A stretch of 64,000 nt of DNA, taken from NCBI RefSeq assembly GCF_900112415.1, contig NZ_FOLV01000001.1:124001-188000 (forward strand). Reading direction: 5' to 3'. This document shows positions 54,561 to 62,879 of the stretch, one piece after another. The notes below the pieces were generated by a model. It ran no database searches and was not told the origin of the DNA. It was given only the letters and a program-made list of their open reading frames with translations. The position numbers and the translations under genes were made by a program. Position 1 is the stretch's first letter, and each line of letters starts with the position of its first letter. Source of the stretch: Bacillus sp. 491mf (lineage in GTDB: Bacteria > Bacillota > Bacilli > Bacillales > Bacillaceae_G).

Positions 54561-56423
54561 GTGAGTTCTGTAGCAAAGAAACAGGGAGTTGGCTCTGTAA
54601 TTTGGGATTATTTAACGACAGTAGACCATAAAAAGATTGCCATTCTCTATTTAATTGCAGGTGGGTTATTTTTTATCATCGGTGGAATAGAAGCAATATT
54701 TATTCGGTATCAGTTAGCGTTTCCAAACAATGACTTTCTTGTTGGAGATGCATACAATCAAGTGTTAACAATGCATGGAACAACAATGATTTTCTTAGCA
54801 GCAATGCCGCTTGTGTTTGCGGTGATGAACGCAGCTGTACCACTCCAAATCGGCGCACGCGATGTTGCGTTTCCATTTATTAATGCACTTGGATTTTGGC
54901 TGTTTTTCTTTGGTGGTGTATTTTTAAATTTAAGTTGGTTTTTAGGCGGGGCACCTGACGCAGGATGGACATCATATGCATCGTTATCACTCGCATCAAA
55001 AGGACACGGCATCGATTTCTATGTTCTCGGCTTGCAAATTTCAGGTATTGGAACATTAATAGGCGGGATTAACTTCCTGGTTACCATTATTAATATGCGT
55101 GCACCTGGAATGACATATATGCGTATGCCGATGTTTACATGGACGACATTTGTAACATCTGCACTTATTTTATTTGCATTTCCTCCGCTTACAGTCGGTT
55201 TAGCTTTATTAATGTTAGATCGCTTATTTGGAACAGGCTTTTTTAATCCAGCTTTAGGAGGAAATACGATAATATGGGAGCATTTATTTTGGATCTTCGG
55301 TCATCCAGAGGTATATATTCTTATACTCCCAGTTTTCGGAATATTCTCAGAAATATTTGCGACATTCTCTAAAAAACGATTATTCGGATATTCATCTATG
55401 GTATTTGCAACGGTATTAATTGGATTTTTAGGATTCATGGTGTGGGCGCATCATATGTTCACGGTGGGTCTTGGACCGGTAGCAAATGCCATTTTTTCTG
55501 TAGCTACAATGGCAATTGCAGTTCCGACAGGGATTAAAATTTTTAACTGGCTCTTTACGATGTGGGGCGGAAGTATTCGCTTTACAACGCCAATGATGTG
55601 GGCTGTTGCTTTCATCCCATCATTTGTTATGGGGGGTGTGACAGGGGTTATGCTTGCGTCTGCTCCTGCTGATTATCAGTTTCATGATAATTACTTCGTT
55701 GTCGCTCACTTCCATTACGTAATTGTTGGTGGAGTTGTGTTTGGATTATTTGCGGGGGCTCATTATTATTGGCCGCTTATGTTTAATAAAATGTTAGATG
55801 AGACACTTGGTAAAATTACGTTTTGGTTGTTCTTTATTGGTTTTCATTTAACGTTCTTTATTCAGCACTTCCTTGGTTTAATCGGTATGCCGCGTCGATA
55901 TTTTACGTATTTGCCAGGACAAGGATTAGAAACTGGAAACTTAATTAGTTCAATAGGCGCAGTATTTATGGCTCTTGGAACAATTGTGCTTTTGGTTAAT
56001 GTTGTGAAAACATCTTTTTCCAAAAAGCAGGCGGGCCGCGATCCTTGGGATGGCCGCACGCTAGAATGGTCAATTCCGACGCCGACACCTGAATATAATT
56101 TCAAACAATTACCGTTTGTGCGTGGCTTAGACCCATTATGGATTGAAAAACGGGAAGGAAAAAATGAGATGACACCAGCAGAGCCGGTTGGTGACATTCA
56201 TATGCCAAATGCATCTTTCTTACCGTTTGTAATTTCATTAGGCTTATTTATCGCAGCATTTGGAGCGATGTATATGCAAGGTGGAAAAGAGAAAATGTGG
56301 TTAGTGGTAGCGATTGTTGGTCTTATTATCACGTTTGGAGCGATGTTCTTCCGATCTGTAATTGATGATCATGGATACCACATTCATAAAGAAGATTTAG
56401 ATGATAAAGGGGGCAAGGCGTAA
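54561..56423 (+). CDS. ctaD: Cytochrome c oxidase subunit I (caa3)
   Basis: Catalytic subunit carrying heme a, heme a3 and CuB, a proton pump. The 620-residue protein has the usual 12 core helices plus a C-terminal extension. Heme ligands are in LTMHGTTMIF (heme a) and HFHYVIVGG; the CuB-tyrosine motif is WIFGHPEVYILILP, with the two further CuB histidines in VWAHHMFTVG. GTG start after GGGGAGGTTGAAAAC. Its TAA overlaps the ctaE ATG by one base, suggesting coupled translation. Confidence 0.97.
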   Translation: MSSVAKKQGVGSVIWDYLTTVDHKKIAILYLIAGGLFFIIGGIEAIFIRYQLAFPNNDFLVGDAYNQVLTMHGTTMIFLAAMPLVFAVMNAAVPLQIGARDVAFPFINALGFWLFFFGGVFLNLSWFLGGAPDAGWTSYASLSLASKGHGIDFYVLGLQISGIGTLIGGINFLVTIINMRAPGMTYMRMPMFTWTTFVTSALILFAFPPLTVGLALLMLDRLFGTGFFNPALGGNTIIWEHLFWIFGHPEVYILILPVFGIFSEIFATFSKKRLFGYSSMVFATVLIGFLGFMVWAHHMFTVGLGPVANAIFSVATMAIAVPTGIKIFNWLFTMWGGSIRFTTPMMWAVAFIPSFVMGGVTGVMLASAPADYQFHDNYFVVAHFHYVIVGGVVFGLFAGAHYYWPLMFNKMLDETLGKITFWLFFIGFHLTFFIQHFLGLIGMPRRYFTYLPGQGLETGNLISSIGAVFMALGTIVLLVNVVKTSFSKKQAGRDPWDGRTLEWSIPTPTPEYNFKQLPFVRGLDPLWIEKREGKNEMTPAEPVGDIHMPNASFLPFVISLGLFIAAFGAMYMQGGKEKMWLVVAIVGLIITFGAMFFRSVIDDHGYHIHKEDLDDKGGKA

Positions 56424-57046
56424 TGCATGCAGAGGAAAAATTAACAAATGAAACCTTTCCAGCAGAGCCTGAAAAAGCAACCCTTGAAGGAAAGAATAAA
56501 TTTATTGGGTTTTGGTTGTTTTTAGGAGGCGAAACGGTACTGTTTGCTTCCTTGTTTGGAACATATTTAGCGTTGAAAAATTCAACTAACGGCGGTCCAA
56601 CGTCACAAGAAATGTTTCAAATGCCGCTTGTGTTTATTATGACAATGCTTCTTTTAACGAGTAGTTTAACGAGTGTATATGCAATGTACCATATGAAAAA
56701 TTTTAATTTTAAACAAATGCAGCTTTGGCTTATTATTACGATCTTACTTGGGCTTGGCTTTTTAGGTTTTGAGATTTATGAGTTCACTCATTATACTCAT
56801 GAATTTAAGCATACAATGAAAAGTAGTGCATTTGGTTCTGCATTTTATGCATTAGTTGGTACGCATGGATTACACGTTTTATTTGGATTACTTTGGATTT
56901 TAACTCTAGTGGTTCGTAATGCGAAGCGTGGTTTGAATTTATACAATGCTCCAAAGTTTTACGTCGCATCAATTTACTGGCATTTTATCGACGTAGTTTG
57001 GGTGTTTATTTTCACTGTAGTATATTTAATGGGAATGGTGGGATAA
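56423..57046 (+). CDS. ctaE: Cytochrome c oxidase subunit III (caa3)
   Basis: A 207-residue membrane protein of the heme-copper oxidase subunit III family with five helices, the short bacterial form. Typical segments are KFIGFWLFLGGETVLFASLF near residue 30, LGLGFLGFEIYEFTHYTHEF and the final HFIDVVWVFIFTVVYLMG. It supports the stability of subunit I during turnover. It overlaps ctaD by one base and precedes ctaF by 3 bases. Confidence 0.96.
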   Translation: MHAEEKLTNETFPAEPEKATLEGKNKFIGFWLFLGGETVLFASLFGTYLALKNSTNGGPTSQEMFQMPLVFIMTMLLLTSSLTSVYAMYHMKNFNFKQMQLWLIITILLGLGFLGFEIYEFTHYTHEFKHTMKSSAFGSAFYALVGTHGLHVLFGLLWILTLVVRNAKRGLNLYNAPKFYVASIYWHFIDVVWVFIFTVVYLMGMVG

Positions 57047-57049
57047 ACA

Positions 57050-57388
57050 ATGGCGATAAAACAAACAAATATAAATAACCCTAAAGTGGATCTTGCTTAT
57101 CGCAGAAAAAAAAGTGCAGAAGAAATGAAGCATCAAGTCGTTACTTTCGGATTAATGATTTTTTTGACAATGATCTCGTTTGTAGCAGTTGCATATCCAA
57201 AAACATTTAGTCCGCTTTTTTCTGTACCATTTATTTTACTGTTAGCTGCCGTACAAGTTATTTTTCAATTGTATTATTTTATGCATATGAGCCATAAGGG
57301 ACATGAGGCTCCGGCATTTTTCTTGTATGGTGGTTTGCTAGTTGGATTATTAACGATTTTAGCGTTTATGACAATTGTTTGGGTTTAA
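57050..57388 (+). CDS. ctaF: Cytochrome c oxidase subunit IV (caa3)
   Basis: A 112-residue membrane protein with three helices (about 30-50, 56-78 and 86-110), of the bacterial subunit IV (COX4_pro) family. VIFQLYYFMHMSHKGHEAPA carries the family's conserved FMHM segment. Last gene of the oxidase cistron before a terminator. Role structural. Confidence 0.94.
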   Translation: MAIKQTNINNPKVDLAYRRKKSAEEMKHQVVTFGLMIFLTMISFVAVAYPKTFSPLFSVPFILLLAAVQVIFQLYYFMHMSHKGHEAPAFFLYGGLLVGLLTILAFMTIVWV

Positions 57389-57394
57389 AAAATG

Positions 57395-57429
57395 AAAGGA
57401 GATTGAGGAGGTTTATCAATCTCCTTTTA
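57395..57429 (+). terminator. Terminator after ctaF
   Basis: AAAGGAGATTGA / TCAATCTCCTTT (57395-57406, 57416-57427) followed by T-rich sequence that merges into a family B repeat. Confidence 0.8.
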
Positions 57430-57534
57430 TTTATCCCGCTATTCGTGGGAGATAACTGCTGGCATGCACCGATTGGTTCAACTAATAATCAGTGGGGGAT
57501 GAAAAAACTCCCACTGATTAAAGTTTCACTTTAT
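57429..57534 (+). repeat. Family B repeat, compact copy forming the ctaG leader
   Basis: TTTATCCCGCTATTCGTGGG, then GGCATGCACCGATTGGTTCA and the hairpin TAATCAGTGGG / CCCACTGATTA (57487-57497, 57511-57521) with loop GGATGAAAAAACT, ending AAAGTTTCACTTTAT. The loop ATG (57499) opens 14 codons to TAG at 57541-57543, which overlaps the ctaG ribosome site region. ctaG starts 20 bases after the repeat. Confidence 0.85.
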
Positions 57535-57554
57535 GAAAGGTAGGGTGTCAAAAA

Positions 57555-58475
57555 ATGAACAACTTATGGATATTTGGTTTTGAAGCATTGTGGAGCCCAA
57601 TCTTTTTTCTTTTTATACTAGCTGTCGTGATTAGCTATTTTTTTATAATTGGAAAGTATCGAAATCGTTTTCCGAACGGAGAGAAAGTAAGTAAGCGAAA
57701 AATCATTTGTTTTACAAGTGGTATGTTCCTCTTATATTTTGTTAAAGGAGGCCCAATTGATTTACTTGGACATATTGTATTTAGTGCACATATGTTAGAA
57801 ATGGCAATTATGTATATTGCTGTGCCGCCATTATTATTACTAGGGTTACCAAACTGGTTGTTTGAGTATATCACATCATTTCGATGGATTCGTATCATGT
57901 TACGCATATGGGCAAATCCTATTATCGCATTAATTGTTTTTAATGGGTTATTTTCGATGTATCATTTACCAATTGTGTTTGATGCGGTAAAACAGAGTCA
58001 AATAGGACATCCAATTGTTCTTGCTGTACTGTTTTTTGTGGCAATTATGTTATGGTGGCCGATGTTTAATCCGTTATCACAATATCAAACATTAAGTGAA
58101 ATTAAAAAGATTGGTTATATGTTTGCTAATGGGATGCTATTAACACCGGCTTGTGCGCTTATTATTTTTGCTAATGAGCCGTTATTTGTGACATATACAG
58201 ATCCAAGTGCATGGATGAAGGCAATGGAACTTTGCGTGCCAGCTGGAACATTATCTAACCTAAATATTACAGGTCCTGATTTCTTACATTGGCTTCCTGT
58301 TTTGGAGGATCAGAAAACAGGAGGGATTATCATGAAGGTTATTCAAGAAGTTGTATATGGGACAGTGATTGGGTATGTTTTCTTCTCGTGGGCGCGTAAA
58401 GAACGGAAAAAGGATGCTGAACAAATACATGCATTACCCCCGTATTTACAAGCTCAAGCTGAAAGCAAGCTCTAA
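57555..58475 (+). CDS. ctaG: Cytochrome c oxidase assembly protein CtaG (caa3-type)
   Basis: A 306-residue membrane protein with about seven helices, of the caa3-type assembly factor family, needed for active caa3 oxidase in Bacillus (unrelated to the CuB chaperone of the same name). Typical blocks are FVKGGPIDLLGHIVFSAHML near residue 60, AVPPLLLLGLPNWLF, LWWPMFNPL and PACALIIFANEPLFVTY. RBS AAAGGTAGGG lies 6-8 bases before ATG, inside a leader made of a family B repeat. Confidence 0.94.
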   Translation: MNNLWIFGFEALWSPIFFLFILAVVISYFFIIGKYRNRFPNGEKVSKRKIICFTSGMFLLYFVKGGPIDLLGHIVFSAHMLEMAIMYIAVPPLLLLGLPNWLFEYITSFRWIRIMLRIWANPIIALIVFNGLFSMYHLPIVFDAVKQSQIGHPIVLAVLFFVAIMLWWPMFNPLSQYQTLSEIKKIGYMFANGMLLTPACALIIFANEPLFVTYTDPSAWMKAMELCVPAGTLSNLNITGPDFLHWLPVLEDQKTGGIIMKVIQEVVYGTVIGYVFFSWARKERKKDAEQIHALPPYLQAQAESKL

Positions 58476-58480
58476 CCAAG

Positions 58481-58512
58481 TAGGCTTACTGCCCACGAAT
58501 AACGAGGTTAAT
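58481..58512 (-). repeat. Family B fragment (5' end only)
   Basis: On the minus strand AACCTCGTTATTCGTGGGCAG, the same start as the copy at 62880. It follows the ctaG stop and precedes its terminator. Confidence 0.55.
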
Positions 58513-58517
58513 TTACT

Positions 58518-58563
58518 AAACAAAAAGAAGGTGTATCATTGTGTATACCTTCTTTTTGTTTAT
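58518..58563 (+). terminator. Terminator of ctaG
   Basis: AAACAAAAAGAAGGTGTA / TATACCTTCTTTTTGTTT (58518-58535, 58544-58561), an 18-base-pair stem with one G-U. Confidence 0.85.
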
Positions 58564-58805
58564 ATAAATCCATTTTAATTTTTCGATATCTTTGTCTAGC
58601 TTTGCCTTCTAAGCCCTCATGTTTAAACAGTTGGAGTTGGATCAGCTGCTGCTGTGCAACATACAACATGATCGCTATTTGCTTGCTCCCTTTGTTTTAA
58701 ACCCCGCATGTGGCAGGAAAAGGCCCTAACCGCTTCTATGCATGACCAGATGCTCTCGCCCCCCTAAAAGAAAAGGGTTTTATGTCGTTTTTTACCTTGT
58801 ATATA
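58563..58805 (+). repeat. Family A repeat, longest copy
   Basis: Starts ATAAATCCATTTTAATTTTT, includes ATCTTTGTCTAGCTTTGCC, CAACATGATCGCTATTTGC, CCCGCATGTGGCAGGAAAAG and ACCGCTTCTATGCATGACC, ending TATGTCGTTTTTTACC. It fills most of the 353-base gap between ctaG and the YugN-like gene. Confidence 0.85.
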
Positions 58806-58828
58806 GTGAAACTCGTAGAAGGTTTTCT

Positions 58829-59194
58829 TTATTCTGTAATCGCCAAACCTTGCAACTCTTTTTCGATATTTTGAAGTAACTGTTCGCTTTTTTGAAGAAC
58901 GTTTTTTGGGAAATTTTCATTTTCTCCATATTCCACGCCGTGTGGATAATAATGTTTACCTAAAAGAGGTTTTAATAATTTAATATGGGCATGTCGACGC
59001 CCGATGTCTCCTTCTGTTGCAAAACCTTGTATACGTAAATAATACACATCATTTAGCATTTCAAATTTATAGTCGTATGTAACTCGCTCGTAATCCCATT
59101 GCCCAGCTAGTACAAAGTGATGATTGTCCATTACTTCAGTAAGAAGTGTGAAGTCAACAATTACGCCTTCAAGTTTCGTATTTGCAAATTGCAT
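58829..59194 (-). CDS. YugN-like family protein
   Basis: A 121-residue soluble protein matching the YugN-like family: TKLEGVIVDFTLLTEVMDNH, then VLAGQWDYERVTYDYKFEML, YYLRIQGFATEGDI and LLGKHYYPHGVEYGENENFP, closing with a helix. The function is unknown. It stands alone between repeats; AAGGGGGCAATTTC precedes the ATG. In B. subtilis no yugN-like gene lies at this position, so this is a local difference. Confidence 0.85.
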   Translation of the reverse strand: MQFANTKLEGVIVDFTLLTEVMDNHHFVLAGQWDYERVTYDYKFEMLNDVYYLRIQGFATEGDIGRRHAHIKLLKPLLGKHYYPHGVEYGENENFPKNVLQKSEQLLQNIEKELQGLAITE

Positions 59195-59403
59195 GAAATT
59201 GCCCCCTTATTATAAACATAGTATCGCTTGAATTTATAATAGTACGAATAGTGAGAAAACGCAATTCATATAGAGAGAAAAGGGGGAATGTCTGATTTTA
59301 TAATAGAAATATGATATAGTGAACATAGTGTGGTACACACAAAATGGAAAAAAGTTTTGTTTGTGTATACCTCAATTTCATGGTTATTCAGGAGGTATAT
59401 AAT

Positions 59404-60441
59404 TTGAAAAAGTTGTTTCGTATTATAGTAATTATTTTTCTTATTTTAGCAATCGATCTATACGGGAAATTACTCGTTTCTCAATATATATTTCAATCAC
59501 CTCAATTAAAAAAAGAGCATAAGATTGTGAAAATCAAAAAAGAAAAAGAGATTAAAGGGGTACCAGATACGATTCCAGAGTTACTTGGTAGGGATTCTGA
59601 AATTTTATTAGCGAATTGGGATGAACCAGCGCGAATTGAACCATCTGCATATGGTTATGAATGGTGGATATATAATAAAGACCAATCGCAATATGTGCAG
59701 TTTGGAGTTAAAGAGCATAAAATTGTTACGATTTATGTTGGCGGAGAGAAAGTAAATATTTCGCCATTTCATATTGGGGAAACATATGAAGATATTTATA
59801 AGAAAAATCCGTTTTCACATGAAATTTCACTTAAAATGGGAAGAAATAGCTATCAATTCGAATTATCTGATGTTGAACTAATAGAACAACCACTCGTTTC
59901 TATAGAAGATGGCTGGGCGCAATTATATTTTGATCATTTTACACATAAACTTGTTGGTGTTCGTTATATGGATGATGAGACGTTAATTAAACAAAAACCG
60001 TATCAACTCGTTTCTTCTGGAGAATTAACGAATCCACAGCCATTATCGCCAGAACTAATGAAACAAGTTGAACAAGGGAATGCGCAGCAAATTTTAGATT
60101 TAACAAATGTCATTCGAAGTCGTTACCATATTCCATTATTAGCATGGGATCAACAAACGGCAGCAGTAGCATTTGAGCACAGTAAAGACATGAAAGATAA
60201 CAACTATTTTTCTCATGATTCACCTTCGTTTGGTACATTAGGAGATCGTTTGCAAAAAGGAAATGTATCATTTCAGTTAGCCGGAGAAAACATTGCGGCG
60301 CAGCATAGTGATGCAATCGCAGCGATTCAAGGATGGTTAAATAGTGAGGGGCATCGAAAGAATTTACTAAACGAACAATTTACCGGTTTAGGGATTGGCG
60401 TGTATGATAAATTTTATACGCAAAATTTTATTCAGAAGTAG
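59404..60441 (+). CDS. Secreted CAP-domain protein (YlbC-like)
   Basis: A 345-residue exported protein. Residues about 4-27 are a hydrophobic signal or anchor. The middle region (about 70-205) is a CAP-associated N-terminal domain with ILLANWDEPARIEPSAYGYE. The C-terminal CAP/SCP domain (about 225-345) shows LDLTNVIRSRYHIPLLAWDQ, FEHSKDM, NNYFSHDSPSFGTLGDRLQK, AGENIAAQ and WLNSEGHRKNLLNEQFTGLG with the cavity histidines. TTG 59404 is selected because AGGAGGTATATAA lies before it. B. subtilis ylbC has the same place and layout. Confidence 0.9.
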   Translation: MKKLFRIIVIIFLILAIDLYGKLLVSQYIFQSPQLKKEHKIVKIKKEKEIKGVPDTIPELLGRDSEILLANWDEPARIEPSAYGYEWWIYNKDQSQYVQFGVKEHKIVTIYVGGEKVNISPFHIGETYEDIYKKNPFSHEISLKMGRNSYQFELSDVELIEQPLVSIEDGWAQLYFDHFTHKLVGVRYMDDETLIKQKPYQLVSSGELTNPQPLSPELMKQVEQGNAQQILDLTNVIRSRYHIPLLAWDQQTAAVAFEHSKDMKDNNYFSHDSPSFGTLGDRLQKGNVSFQLAGENIAAQHSDAIAAIQGWLNSEGHRKNLLNEQFTGLGIGVYDKFYTQNFIQK

Positions 60442-60463
60442 GGTGTATGGATTGCCTAAAAAT

Positions 60464-60488
60464 AGGCGAACCATGCGCCTTTTTTTTC
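60464..60488 (+). terminator. Terminator of the ylbC-like gene
   Basis: AGGCG / CGCCT (60464-60468, 60476-60480) followed by seven T; A-rich sequence precedes it. Confidence 0.65.
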
Positions 60489-60533
60489 TTACAATATAGT
60501 AAAAAGATACATCTGATGGGGTGGGTGATTGTG

Positions 60534-60947
60534 ATGACAACAGTGAAAGGAGATTTACATCCTTCTATCCAAAAGTTCAAAGAGTTTGTACGTCAGCATC
60601 CAAAGATGGTTCATGACGTTCGAAATGGAAAGAAATCATGGCAACAGTTTTACGAAGAATGGTATTTACTTGGAGAAGAAGATGGCGTATGGAATTACTA
60701 CAAAGTAAACGGAGAGGTTGTTCCTCCTTCTGTACAAGAAGAGAGCGGAGAAAAGTCAGGGGACTTTATGGGACAAATGGCGTCGTTTTTTAAAAAAATA
60801 GATGTGGAACAGGTGCAGCAACATTTAGTGAATATGACTACAGCTATTGGAAGTGTACAGCAGGTTATTCAACAGTTTCAAGGGAACCAGACAACAAAAC
60901 AACAGCGCAATTCTGAAAATAATCCGTTTTTCTTTCAAAAAGATTAG
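60534..60947 (+). CDS. YlbD-like spore coat protein
   Basis: A 137-residue protein of the YlbD family, annotated as a spore coat protein. LHPSIQKFKEFVRQHPKMVH (residues 8-27) and KKSWQQFYEEWYLLGEEDGV (33-52) are the conserved helices; a Gln-rich C-terminal third (VIQQFQGNQTTKQQ) follows. The next gene starts 11 bases later, so ylbD and ylbE are an operon. ATG 60534 after GGGGTGGGTG. Confidence 0.87.
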   Translation: MTTVKGDLHPSIQKFKEFVRQHPKMVHDVRNGKKSWQQFYEEWYLLGEEDGVWNYYKVNGEVVPPSVQEESGEKSGDFMGQMASFFKKIDVEQVQQHLVNMTTAIGSVQQVIQQFQGNQTTKQQRNSENNPFFFQKD

Positions 60948-60958
60948 GAGGAAGAGTG

Positions 60959-61204
60959 ATGAGATCAGAACTCATCGAATTTATAAAGTCGAATGAAGAT
61001 TTACAGAAATATATTCGTGAGCAACCGCATTGGTATCGGAAACTTTCTAGAAATCCAAGTGAAAAAGAAGCATTTGAATTAGCAGCTATGCAATATTTTA
61101 AAAAGACGATCCCAGATAAGGTAGAAAAGTTTCAAAATCAATTATCCGTTGCTTCTCTTATGATAGACATGTTTCAATATATGAAACAGCAAAATGTTAA
61201 TTGA
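60959..61204 (+). CDS. YlbE-like protein
   Basis: An 81-residue protein of the YlbE-like family. LIEFIKSNEDLQKYIREQPH (residues 5-24), WYRKLSRNP and AMQYFKKTIPDKVEKFQNQL are typical; YlbE consists of short helices and has no known function. ATG 60959 follows AGGAGGAAGAGTG. It is the second gene of the ylbDE pair. Confidence 0.87.
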   Translation: MRSELIEFIKSNEDLQKYIREQPHWYRKLSRNPSEKEAFELAAMQYFKKTIPDKVEKFQNQLSVASLMIDMFQYMKQQNVN

Positions 61205-61282
61205 TTAGGAGTAAAAACTGTGTCCGTCATGCGAAACTTTTGTTACAATAAAAAAATGGATTATAGAAAAAGGAGTTATAGC

Positions 61283-61855
61283 ATGACGGAAATTTGTTTA
61301 GTACGACATGGACAAACTGATTGGAATTTTCAAGAAATCATTCAAGGAAGAGAAGATATTCCTTTAAATGAAATTGGGAAAAAACAAGCAAGTCAAAGTG
61401 CTGCAGCTTTAAAAGCTGAATCATGGGATATCATTGTTAGTAGTCCGCTAGTAAGAGCATACGAAACCGCACAAGCTATTGCTAATGCGGTGAAAATAGA
61501 CACAATTCACCTTGATGAACGTTTTATGGAAAGAAATTTTGGAGTAGCATCAGGAAAACCGGTTGCTGAAGTTAGACAGTTTATTACAGATGGTAACGTA
61601 GAAGGAATGGAAACGGATCAAGAAATTGTGGAGCGGTGTTTTGCAGCATTAAAAGATGTTGCCCAAAAATATATGGGAAAACGTATAATTATTGTTGCAC
61701 ATTCTCATGCAATTAAAGCAATGTTACACGCTATTTCTCCAGAAGAAATTACATTTCAAACACCATTACAAAATGCATGTATTAGTTATGTGAGAGAAAT
61801 GGAAGGAACATGGGAAGTTGTGAAGTACAATATTGCTGAACATATTTGTTTGTAA
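61283..61855 (+). CDS. Histidine-phosphatase (phosphoglycerate-mutase-like) protein
   Basis: A 190-residue member of the histidine phosphatase superfamily. The phosphoryl-accepting RHG motif is LVRHGQTDWN (residues 6-15), followed by IQGREDIPLNEIG, the SSPLVRAYETA block with the second arginine, the acid ERNFG region (LDERFMERNFG), and VAHSHAIKAML with the second catalytic histidine. Substrate unknown; a general phosphatase is more likely than a glycolytic mutase. ATG 61283 is chosen because AAAAGGAGTTATAGC precedes it. The gene interrupts the ylbE-ylbF order of B. subtilis. Confidence 0.92.
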   Translation: MTEICLVRHGQTDWNFQEIIQGREDIPLNEIGKKQASQSAAALKAESWDIIVSSPLVRAYETAQAIANAVKIDTIHLDERFMERNFGVASGKPVAEVRQFITDGNVEGMETDQEIVERCFAALKDVAQKYMGKRIIIVAHSHAIKAMLHAISPEEITFQTPLQNACISYVREMEGTWEVVKYNIAEHICL

Positions 61856-61931
61856 TTTATATCTGAATAAAGTCATAGAATTAGTAGTTCTGCTATAAAT
61901 GTGATATGATTAATATTCGGAGGTGTCTCTC

Positions 61932-62384
61932 ATGATTGTAGCGACGCTAGAGAGCGTAATGATTTTAGACAAGTCTGAACAACTTGCAAAGGCTGTTGTT
62001 CTTTCAGATATAGCAGAGCAATACCGCAAGTGCTACCGCATATTGCAACAAGATTCGGAAGTACAAATGCTAATAGGGCAATTTTCAGCAATGAAAGAGC
62101 GTTATGAAGAAGTGCAGCGTTTTGGAAAATATCATCCTGACTATACAACCGTATCGAAACAAATGCGGGAGTTAAAACGAGCAGTAGATTTGCATGAAAA
62201 AATAGCTGCTTTTAAAAAAGCAGAAAATGATTTGCAAAAGTTATTGGATGAGATAAGTGTAATTATGGGAGCTGAAATCTCTCCTGCTATTAAGGTTCCG
62301 ACAGGCAATCCGTTTTTTGATGCAGGTGGTTGTGGAGGCGGTTGTGGCTCTGGAGGTAGTTGTGGGTGTAAAAAAACGGGGTAA
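61932..62384 (+). CDS. ricF: RicF (YlbF), subunit of the RicAFT complex
   Basis: RicF forms with RicA and RicT a complex carrying [4Fe-4S] clusters that directs RNase Y to certain mRNAs and promotes sporulation, competence and biofilm formation. The 150-residue protein has the helical YlbF/YmcA domain (about 15-115, with FGKYHPDYTTVSKQMRELKR) and a C-terminal cysteine-rich tail with GGCGGGCGSGG and CGCKK, the likely cluster ligands. GGAGGTGTCTCTC precedes ATG 61932. Confidence 0.92.
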   Translation: MIVATLESVMILDKSEQLAKAVVLSDIAEQYRKCYRILQQDSEVQMLIGQFSAMKERYEEVQRFGKYHPDYTTVSKQMRELKRAVDLHEKIAAFKKAENDLQKLLDEISVIMGAEISPAIKVPTGNPFFDAGGCGGGCGSGGSCGCKKTG

Positions 62385-62401
62385 TCTGCCCCGTTTTTTA
62401 G
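62371..62401 (+). terminator. Terminator of ricF
   Basis: AAAAAACGGGG / CCCCGTTTTTT (62371-62381, 62389-62399) overlaps the ricF stop codon. Confidence 0.9.
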
Positions 62402-62565
62402 AATATAGAAGAAAAAGGACTACAAGAAATGGCTTCCGTTTTTTAAATATTTGAAAAATGATAACGAAATCTTTGTATGTGGAGGCCTAATACCCGTTAA
62501 TACGGGATGAATTTCTGTGGCTTATTGTAAAATAAATGAATGATATTAAATAAAAGGAGAACATT

Positions 62566-62841
62566 ATGTTTGGGCAACGACAAAGTATGATTGTCTATCT
62601 AAATTCCTTAAAGAATGCTAAAATTTTAAGGAAATATGGAAACATTCATTACATATCGAAACGGTTTAAATATGCTGTTGTATATTGTGATATGGAGCAA
62701 TTAGAACATCTGATGCAAAAATTAAATAAACTTCCGTTTGTAAAAAAAATCGAGCCATCTTATCGGCCGTTTTTAAAAACGGAGTTCGAAAATTCCAGAC
62801 CAGATCGTGCAAAAGAGTATGATTACAATAAGATGGATTAA
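62566..62841 (+). CDS. ylbG: UPF0298 family protein YlbG
   Basis: A 91-residue protein recognised from [20 protein letters not shown] (residues 4-23), [20 protein letters not shown] and [20 protein letters not shown]. It has a small ferredoxin-like alpha/beta fold and unknown function; found only in Bacilli. It follows ricF as in B. subtilis. AAAGGAGAACATT precedes ATG. Confidence 0.92.
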   Translation: MFGQRQSMIVYLNSLKNAKILRKYGNIHYISKRFKYAVVYCDMEQLEHLMQKLNKLPFVKKIEPSYRPFLKTEFENSRPDRAKEYDYNKMD

Positions 62842-62872
62842 AAGCCCGCCAAAATTTTGGTGGGCTTTTTGT
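62840..62872 (+). terminator. Terminator of ylbG
   Basis: AAAAGCCCGCCAAAA / TTTTGGTGGGCTTTT (62840-62854, 62855-62869) with a G-U pair, then T. Confidence 0.85.
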
Positions 62873-62879
62873 ATTTTTT

